DNA of 64,000 bases from Rhizomys pruinosus. Its lineage: Eukaryota > Chordata > Mammalia > Rodentia > Spalacidae. Positions 55,786 through 64,000 of the stretch are shown one piece after another. The stretch spans positions 5,539,319 through 5,603,318 of the forward strand of contig VZQC01005680.1 of the NCBI GenBank assembly GCA_009823505.1, written 5' to 3'. How positions within the stretch are numbered: the first letter of the stretch is position 1; every line of letters starts with the position of its first letter. Made by a program: the position numbers and the translations under genes. Below the pieces are notes generated by a model, which had not been told where the DNA came from, made no database searches, and saw nothing but the letters and a program-made list of their open reading frames with translations.

Positions 55786-57832
55786 CTATCTCACTTATTT
55801 AGACACTAATGGTGCATTTCCATTTCTCCATTCACTTAATAGTAACTTGTTGTAGATATGAAAGTGATTAAGGAATACTTTTCTCATCCAGGAGAAAGTG
55901 CACAGCAAATAGCAACAATAAGGTATTATAGGTGTTGTGGTCAATTCTAATTATGGAGAGAGATGTAGAGAAAATGCTTTGTTAATGAGAGCACTGTTGA
56001 AATCAGATCATGCCACACTTTATGTTCCTCCATATTGTGGAAAACAGCTGTTTTTTTAGACTGTGCTTAAGAGACTCCATTTTACAAGCAGCTTTGGACT
56101 ATTTTGAGAATGGAGGATGACCATACTTTTCTGGACATGTAAGCAATGCCATCCATCTGGCACTACCCAAAAGACAGGCTGATAATTTATTCTTAAAAGT
56201 AGAAAAGATGCCATGCTATACATTTATCAGAACAAACTACAGGAACATATGGAGATATTAAAATCATATCCAGAAAACCAGTCCCGAAAACTCATACAGA
56301 CCTCTCAGCCTCCTCATGTGGACCCCACAAAGAGGAGAACATCTAACGCTGCAATAACAGTGGCTCCACTGATTTGTTGTCTGACCTCCCACCCAGGGTG
56401 TACACTAAGGGACCACCAGGCAGAGAACTCCTGGCCACCCTGGGGCCTTCAGCTCAGCTTGGTCCCTGCTTCAACTGCCATCTGTCCATCCTCTCATTCT
56501 TCTGGCTGGATTTGCATTTATCCATCTGCTCATTTATTCACAGGTTCTGCTCTCCGTATGTCCAGTTGTCACTGTACCTTCTACAGCTCAACACTGACCC
56601 TCTAGCAGAGCATCCAGCAGACCCCTAGCAGGGATAATTAACTGGATCTCCACCCCACGCACACAGAGAGAAACATCTATTGCTGCTCTGTCTACTTCCT
56701 TCTCTCTCAGCCTTTCCGAACCTCCTTAAGTTCTGCTATGGCCTCTTAACCCTTTGTAGCCTGTAACTTATACACACAGATAGACAGAAGACAGATGAAT
56801 AATAGACAGATGATAGAGAGATGATAGACAGACAATAGATAGATGGAGATATATTTACAATATGTTGTGTAATACATGATCTGAGAGTCACTATTAGTAA
56901 TTAAGACATGAATAAAAGAATCAATAGGTGGGTTTTTTTGCCAGGACTATCAAAGAAAACAAGATACTTGGCAAATTCCTGCCAATAAAACCACTGTACC
57001 TTGTGAATTTATTGCTATCCTGTAAATTCAGACATCAATGAAAGACACAAACATGTTCATCTATATTTCTGACATAGTGTGACAGGAACCTTCAGCATCT
57101 TTAAACACAAAAATGTTTGTCCTGAAGTAAGGGGGAGGGACAGGGGAAAGACGTTGCTTTAATCACAGGCCAAGAGGCTTGAAATTTATGTGTTTGGTGG
57201 GATGGTAAGATGTTGGTCATGACTGAAGTGCTGCTTTTGTATATAATGCTGAAGAAAAAGTTCTGTCCTGTCCCCTAACTGAAACCCACCAGATATGTAC
57301 TTGGTACCTAGGAATATTACATTGAAAATAGTGCCAAGGACAGTTGAGAAGACTCCTTTCCCCCATAAACAGTCTTCCCTGTGTATTCACTGGGGACTGT
57401 TTTTAAGACCCTGACCCCAAAGATCCAAAATCTGAGGAGGCTCTGGGAAAGTATATGAAATGGGAGATTTATGTTTGGGCTATATACATCTCTTCCCATA
57501 TACTTTAACTCATCTCTAGATCACTTGTGACATCAAATGTAATGAATATTTTGTATAAATAAATTATTCTAGATTATGATTTAGAGGATGATGACAAAAA
57601 TGTGTAATTTAAAATGTTTTTGAGAAGAAAAATAAAATATTTTTGATCCTTGGTTGTTTGAGCCTGTGAATGTGGCATTAATTGATAATGAAGCTCCAAT
57701 ATATCATGCTCATAGCGACAGCCCACACATTGCATGTGACTAAAAGTAGTGGCAATTGACAAAGAGAAAAAGAACTTTTGGTGGGTCACTTATGACCTGA
57801 GAACAATGGCTTTGAGAACAAAAATGTTCTCA

Positions 57833-57872
57833 GTTTCTAAGTACATTTTTGTTCAAAAATGTACTTAGAAAC
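57833..57872. repeat. 19-bp-arm palindrome with 2-nt loop
   Basis: The arms at 57833-57851 and 57854-57872 are perfect reverse complements around TT. A smaller hairpin (GAGAACA...TGTTCTC) sits just upstream. It is intergenic, with no coding or RNA gene context. Confidence 0.85.
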
Positions 57873-58587
57873 GTTTACTCACTCATGAAAACAACTTGAA
57901 TTCCTATTCTCTGAAATCCTGATTCAGTAAGTAGCTGCATTAAATAATAAGAACAATTAAGAACACTAAACTAAAGAGCATCTGGAATTGACATCCACGG
58001 GTCCAGGAAATAACTCACTAGGGACAGCTACTTTTGTGCCAGTGTTTTCTCTACATTTTATGCTGACACTGGAGTTGGATGGGGTGGAAGGGGGCCTGGC
58101 TCTGTCAGTGGGAAAAGGAACTTGGTGATCACAAAACAAAAGCCTCCCAAACTGAGATGAATTAAAAGGTCATTTTGAAAAGTTGCCACTAGATTTTTAG
58201 TAGATGCGTACGTTATTGCATTCCACAAACTTCAGCTATGTCATGATTTTAGTTTACAAAAGCCGAACCTTTGCCCCCATGTAATGGGATCACTAATGCT
58301 TTGCCTCTTCAATTTAACCAACGACATTTCAGTGTCCCAGTGTTGTGTCCTGGAATTCACTGGATGGTGAGACATGGGAAGTTGTCTGTGTCTGAAGCAG
58401 TTTTGCTCTAGAGGATGGGAGATTATGGAGGAAAAAGCAATACAGGGCAATAGCGTGCTCCCTGGGACACCCTGAGCTTTCTGTTTGCAGAGTCTAGAAA
58501 ACTACATTTTCTGGTTAAGCTACTGAATTTACCTACAAGGTTTTAATTTGGGAGAGAAACATTTTAAAGAACAGTTTTCCAGCATTT

Positions 58588-58600
58588 CCACCAGGGGGCA
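58588..58600 (+). promoter_or_regulatory. CTCF-type motif
   Basis: The sequence CCACCAGGGGGCA is a near-ideal CTCF core (CCASYAGRKGGCR) on the + strand. It is not inside a recognisable SINE, unlike many rodent CTCF motifs carried by B2. It lies about 14 kb beyond the Kif21a stop codon. Occupancy cannot be judged from sequence. Confidence 0.6.
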
Positions 58601-60829
58601 ATGATGTCCCCTACAATGATGGTGACTAGCTAGGAAAATTCCTGGTTCTGTTTTTGGAGTTGAGTGGGTTTGAGAGGGAAGCATTGATTAATTCTGACTG
58701 CCCACACACATGAGGGCAGATGTGGAGCCAAGATCTTGCAGAAGACAGGATGGTTAAATAGCACGTGTAGAACAAAAAAGGCCATTATTAAATCAGTTAC
58801 AGTTGGTTAAATTGAGTACCAATTTGAGTAGGTGGTTTTGAATTCATAATTTTGGAAGTTCCTGTCCGACAGCCTTAAGAGGTTGAAAACAATTTGCTTT
58901 GATAAAGAGCAACTTGTCTCATGAAACACAGGAACAAAGTTTCCAGAAAATGTGACAAGGGACAGCAAATTACATACAAAAACTCATACTTTTAATGAGC
59001 TCAGGCTCTATGTTCTTGTCACTAATTTTACTTTAGCTTGTCAGAAGAGATTCAGCTGCAGAAAGAATAAAATTATGTTTCTACTGCATAATCTAATTGG
59101 CATAGCCCTTGGTCAAACCAGAGGAACCAATACGGTGTTATGGTAGGACAAGGAATGGTTCTAGAGTCGGGAAAAACTATTTAAAAGGTGTAGCCCTTTA
59201 AATAACAGTAGGACCATGGCTACCCATCATCTGTAATTTATCTGTGCTCTTCCACTCGAGCTGTGGGGTCTTGATTAAGCCACCTGAACCCTGCTGTCGT
59301 CACAGTGACTTGTAAGATGAGTCATTTAGTTTAGGTGAGCTTTTAGAAACATAGTGACTCAAAAATTCTAACTGTTAAGGGAACTCAAATAATTCCAGCT
59401 GAGATGCCATCGACGCAGCTCAGATTAGTGTGTGGAAGAAGGGTTTTTCATCATCACCAACTACCAGCTTTATCCAGCAGCACAGAATTTGAACTTAGTA
59501 AAAAAAAAAATATTCATAATAATGTGTTCAATGGGAAGAGAGCTGGGAGAAAGAAATCATGCATGGTTTCTTATAAAGGGTCTTAGTATGTAATTTCTAC
59601 CTTGTTTATTTACAATCAAGGAGGAGAAGAAGTCTTAAGACTGACCCTGGCACTGTTCTGGATGGAGATGTTAGCACAGACCATGTAGGCCAGCTCCTAC
59701 TTTCTTGAGCTGCTGTTGAAGCTAGAGGAGAACAAACCAGAGAAGATTTGGTAATACAGTAATGAGCAAAGGCTGGACAAGGGAACAAGGAGTCCAAGAA
59801 CCCTAGATAGCTTGTGAGGAGGACTGTTCACACACCACAGCAAGGTGGGCAGAGCTAGGATTTGCTCACTCGCCGATGCCTTCATCAATAGGAGCTGCCC
59901 CAGTGGTATGTGTAATTCGGGGCTGCAGGACTGAACTCTTGTTGAATTCCAAAACCCATGTTTTCAACCACGTCTCAGCTGCCCCCCCGCATATGCTTTT
60001 TGATGAGTCAATTCTTTCCTGGGCCCTATGAGAAGCACTTTGTGGGCACTTCATTGAAATTGGTTTTCAAAACCATTCTAAAAACATTGTTTCATAAAGA
60101 AGAGAAGAAAATGTGATACTGAAAGTACAGAAAAATGAGATCTAATGTTAAATATTTTAGGTCTTAGTAAATTGCTTTTTCTCCTAAATAATTATGGTAA
60201 AATATTTAGCGACTCCATTGATACTGTTCAGACGGTTCATATGATCATTATTGAGCTTCTACTGGAGGCTTGGTGTAGTGTTAGACGATGAACCAGCTCA
60301 CTTGTGAAATTATGATGGAGTTCTATTAGAGGTGCCCTGGAGTTGGCTTAAAAGAAAATCAACGTTGAGTATTCCTGAGGACGTTCCAAATTCGGGAAGT
60401 ATGTACGAAATTCGAAGGCACTGTGCCGAGGGTCCCTCACGTCTACAGAGCAAACATCTTAAAACTTTATTACGAGAGTTTTCTCTCTACTGTTCCATAG
60501 CTTAGGCCATGGTGTAGTATGATCTCATCACCATTTTAGAGTAGAGATTCCCTTGGCCCAGCAATCATGGCCACAAAATAAGCAAAAATAATACCTGAGA
60601 GTTAGGTCTCTGATGATAGCAGAACTGTAGAAAGAGGGGCAGAGCCACCAGGGATTCCAGACGTTATTTCTTCCTGCCCCACCCCTCAGGTATGAGGGAT
60701 CTTAACATATGCCGTAGTACATAGGAAGGATAAGGTCATATAAAGTGGGACTATATGATGAGGTCCTGTGAAGTCATCCCCCATGATGGGGCATACTTTG
60801 TGCTGATGCAGCTGTTTTCTTGTCACCCA

Positions 60830-60982
60830 CACTGTCAGTAACCCCTCCCTCAGGCTCTGTCAGTAACCCCTCCCTCACGCTCTGTTGTAACCCCTCCCCC
60901 ACAGTATTAGTAACCCTTCCCTCACGCTCTGTTGTAACCCTTCCCTCACGCTTTGTTAGTAACTCCTCCCTCAGGCTCTGTA
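60830..60982. repeat. Small minisatellite, ~24-bp units
   Basis: About six degenerate units of the type GTAACCCCTCCCTCAGGCTC lie in tandem. Confidence 0.8.
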
Positions 60983-61143
60983 AATGCATTGATTAGTTTA
61001 CCCACTTGGACTTTGGTGAAAAGAAAAGGAAAAAAAAAAGAGAGAGAGGAAAAAAAAGAAATTACAGTATTATTTGTGCTCTGGATTCTAAGGTATGGAG
61101 AAATTGCTTGGCCCCCTATCAGCTCATAAAAGATACCCTGGTA

Positions 61144-61405
61144 GGGCTGGAGAGATAGCCTAGCGGTTAAGAGCACCGACGCTCTTGCAGAGGACCCGGG
61201 TTCGATCCCCAGCACCCACATGGCGGCTAAGAACCGTCTGTAACTCCAATTCCAGGAGAACTCCAGTTCCAGGGGAATCCGAGACCCTCTTCTGACCTCC
61301 GCGGCATTGCACGACACGGGTGCACAGACCTGCATGGCAGACATACATTCATACACATACAAAAATAAGATTAAATAAATAAAAATAATTAAATAATATA
61401 ATTAA
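61144..61405 (+). mobile_element. B2 SINE with duplication
   Basis: Sense; flanked by AAAGATACCCTG on both sides as a target duplication. Confidence 0.93.
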
Positions 61406-61516
61406 AAAAAAGATACCCTGTCAGGAAAAAGTACAAACTCTAATCTGAAGGCCAAATGAATTTAAGGCCTTTCGAGACTCTAAAGGTCCTCCTCCTGGGG
61501 GCTTGAAAGGAGTTTT

Positions 61517-61733
61517 TTTGTTTTTTTTAATAATTTTTTTTTTTTTTTTTTTTATTTCGGTAATGTGTATCAATGTACTGTCTGCATGCAGGTTTGTGCA
61601 CCCGTGTCGTGCAATGCCGCGGAGGTCAGAAGAGGGTCTCGGATTCCCCTGGAACTGGAGTTCTCCTGGAATTGGAGTTTCAGACGGCTCTCGGCCGCCA
61701 TGTGGGTGCTGGGGATCGAACCCGGGTCCTCGG
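61517..61733 (-). mobile_element. B2 SINE with duplication, truncated
   Basis: Antisense, cut at GGGTCCTC where a sense B2 begins; the last 50 nt of the head are missing. Confidence 0.92.
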
Positions 61734-61930
61734 GGCTGGAGAGTTTGAACAGCAGTTAAGAGCCTGGCTGCTCCTACAGAGGACCTCTGTTTGAGTCCCA
61801 GCACCCACATGGTGGCTAACTCCAGTTCCAGGGGATTCAATGCCTTCTTCTGCCCCCCTGGGGTGCATGACATGGGTGCACTTACATACATGCAGGTGAT
61901 ACATACACATAAAATAAAAAATAATAAAAA
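61734..61930 (+). mobile_element. B2 SINE, older type
   Basis: Sense B2 abutting the head of the antisense B2, giving an inverted pair. Confidence 0.88.
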
Positions 61931-62740
61931 TATTGAAAAAAGAGAAGCTGCTCCGTAGATCCTTGACTTGAGACTCTTAACTAGTAGACTTTCAAGCTCT
62001 ATGTATCTGAAAGGAAGAAAATGGCTTTGAGAGTGCTTGCTGGAGCCCACTCAACAACGTACAGGCTACTTTTGCTGAGAATTAAACCTTGTCATGAGAG
62101 AGTGGTTGGCATGGCTCACAGAGCTATAGTCTGTGAACTCAGTCACGGCTGTCCCTGAGAAATGAAAGGACCGTAATGTGTACTGTCCCCACACAATGTG
62201 GCCAGGCTGTAGTATCAAAGGAGAGTTTCTGCTTAACTGATAACAGGCTCCCAAAACGGGTTTCTTCTTACTGGACCCAGCTGTTCAAATAAAAACTTGG
62301 TCAGCCCTGCCATCTTCCTCCAGAGAAAGACAAAGAAATAAGCAGTTGGCTGAACTCATAGCCCTAGAATTAAGTCAGTACAAGAGGTTCCAATGTACAT
62401 TCACTCTAAACATGGCCATGCAGTGATATAGAAGGATGCCCCCCCCCAGTGTGTTTATTAGAGGTATGTACAGGAGCAAAGAAAAACATCTTACTTACTC
62501 TTGCAGTCTCCTCTATTGAATACCAGAAACAGACCAACTGCTTTCTACCATATTTCCACCCAAGGAAGTAGCAGTTTTCCACTGTAGAGGACATCAAAAG
62601 GAACAGATGAGGCATCTGAAAGAAACGGGCAAGCGGTTAGTGCCACCAAAGCAGCAGTTAATCAAGTTGTAACCAAGGCCTCTCTGTGGTGGGAGGCAAT
62701 TCTCGGGTGAGATCTCAGTGTTTTCTTAAGAACTAACAGA

Positions 62741-62898
62741 TGTGCCGGGCATGGTGGCACATGCCTTTAATCCCAGCACTTGGGTTGCAGAGGCAGGCAG
62801 ATCTCTGTGAGTTCAAGGCCAGCCTGGTCTACACAACAAGCTCCAGGACAGCTGGGACTAAAGAGAGACCCTGTTTCAAAAAGACCAAAAAAAAAAAA
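62741..62898 (+). mobile_element. B1 SINE with target site duplication
   Basis: Sense; AAGAACTAACAGATG flanks it. Confidence 0.93.
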
Positions 62899-63540
62899 GA
62901 ACTAACAGATGCACAAAAGGAAGGACTTTCCATCCAGCCCCCAGGGTGGCTCAGAGACGATGCTGGGAGATTGCTCTTACTTGCTGCAGATAGATGGAAA
63001 AATTTTAAAACTCATGTGAAGCATTTCATATGGGCAATAATTGAATTCTAAAGCTGACAAAAAAGACTGAAAATCACTAAAACCACAGACCAGATAGTAA
63101 GAGCTTGCAAAAATCTATGTGCTTTATTCCCTTAATTGCTTCGAGATTTCAAAATGATACTCAGTATCACCACCTTTCCTAGCTGCTGCATCTAGAATTT
63201 GAAACCTCAAGTCCTGAAATACCTTATCCAACCACTACTTTATTATTTTAGCTTCTTAGAAGGCATCATATTTTAATATACTAAGTATTTTACTTTTTCT
63301 TCTATTCTCCCTCTTATAATGTAAATTTAACAAGAAAATGCCATTCTACTTTTTGGCTTTTGTAAAGGCAGTCGAGAGTGTCCAGGTTAGAAATAAATTT
63401 GGGGTCACAAATAAAGAGACTAAAAATGTCTTCATAGGAGGGAGAAAGATGGTATCTTACAGGGTTGGGACTCTTGGTGAGCCCAGTGGGTAGATCTAGA
63501 CTGAAGGATATTGGGGAACACAAGTTATATTCTATAGGTC

Positions 63541-63769
63541 ATTTTTTTTTGTATGTGTATGAATGTATTGTTTGCATGCAGGTCTGTGCACCCGTGTCGT
63601 GCAATGCCGCGGAGGTCAGAAGAGGGTCTCAGATTCCCCTGGAACTGGAGTTCTCCTGGAATTGGAGTTACAGACGGTTCTTAGCCGCCATGTGGGTGCT
63701 GGGGATCGAACCCAGGTCCTCTGCAAGAGCGTCGGTGCTCTTAACCGCTAGGCTATCTCTCCAGCCCCT
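63541..63769 (-). mobile_element. B2 SINE with duplication and target site duplication
   Basis: Antisense; CTATAGGTCATT occurs on both sides. Confidence 0.93.
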
Positions 63770-64000
63770 CTATAGGTCATTATATATATTCATATAGGTG
63801 CATATATACGAAGTCATTAAATTGAACAGGGGGCAATGGGGAAGGCGCAGAGAATGGATCTGAATGCCATCATCTATATTGTCTGAAAATCATGAAAATT
63901 CAATAAAAAATATTTTAAAGCATTCTGAGATACAGGATATTGAGGAGAAAAAACTCTACAATACAGAACCCAATGTTCAGGCCTCTGCCTCCCTGACACA

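Larger units (their letters stand above)
55800..60829. other. 5-kb SINE-free intergenic stretch
   Basis: No B1 or B2 copies over about 5 kb, in contrast to the rest of the window. It contains the CTCF-type motif and the 19-bp palindrome. The stretch around 56000-56780 may be an old LTR-type element, but no ends were found. Confidence 0.5.

Noticed and set aside
61421..62050. 209-codon minus-strand open frame
   Set aside because: Runs through two B2 SINEs and their tails; its peptides recur at every B2 in the window.
45511..64000. A second protein-coding gene downstream of Kif21a
   Set aside because: No open segment showed recognisable domains with paired splice sites; the remaining frames are short or repeat-derived. 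Distant exons of a neighbour cannot be fully excluded.

Overview
The window is mammalian nuclear DNA from a muroid rodent. It is packed with B1, B2, B3 and B4-type SINEs, has long (CA)n, (GA)n and (TCTA)n tracts, and carries one multi-exon vertebrate gene. Most young B2 copies share an internal 17-bp duplication that I do not associate with mouse or rat B2, so the species is probably neither Mus nor Rattus. I cannot name it.

Positions 522-44378 hold the 3' half of the kinesin-4 family gene Kif21a on the + strand. I could place 17 coding exons with GT/AG boundaries and matching phases: 34 residues at the end of the stalk region, an acidic and Ser/Thr-rich linker with the KANK1-binding segment, three microexons of 21, 39 and 12 nt, and a seven-bladed WD40 domain ending in DIASN-stop. 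Counted once, the exons sum to 1974 nt (657 codons plus stop) with no frame break. The 3' UTR runs to about 45.5 kb, with candidate poly(A) signals at 44512 and 45485. The motor domain and earlier stalk lie upstream of the window.

The most unusual region is 26.6-36.5 kb. A roughly 3.9-kb intron-exon-intron block occurs twice, at about 26622-30500 and 32167-35975, and both copies carry the same 165-nt WD40 exon. Copy 1 decays towards its 3' end into noisy sequence that still tracks an ERVK-like LTR. About 1.2 kb of clean, unrelated sequence follows, then a single N at 32166, then copy 2, which is itself poor at its 5' end. This looks like two unmerged contig ends (a false duplication), perhaps with a misjoin through the LTR, rather than a real exon duplication. 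The exon is phase-symmetric, however, so a real duplication would add one in-frame blade. Copy 2 runs into a clean 499-bp antisense solo LTR flanked by a perfect 6-bp target duplication.

From 45.5 to 64 kb I find no convincing gene. The region holds SINEs, two neighbouring minisatellites (about 37-bp units at 53.17-54.17 kb and 28-bp units at 54.41-54.90 kb), a smaller minisatellite at 60.83 kb, tetranucleotide arrays, a near-perfect 19-bp-arm palindrome and a strong CTCF-type motif at 58588. Long open frames in this part are by-products of the repeats. I found no novel protein system. The best leads are the duplicated exon block, the microexon cluster, two long palindromes and the CTCF-type site.
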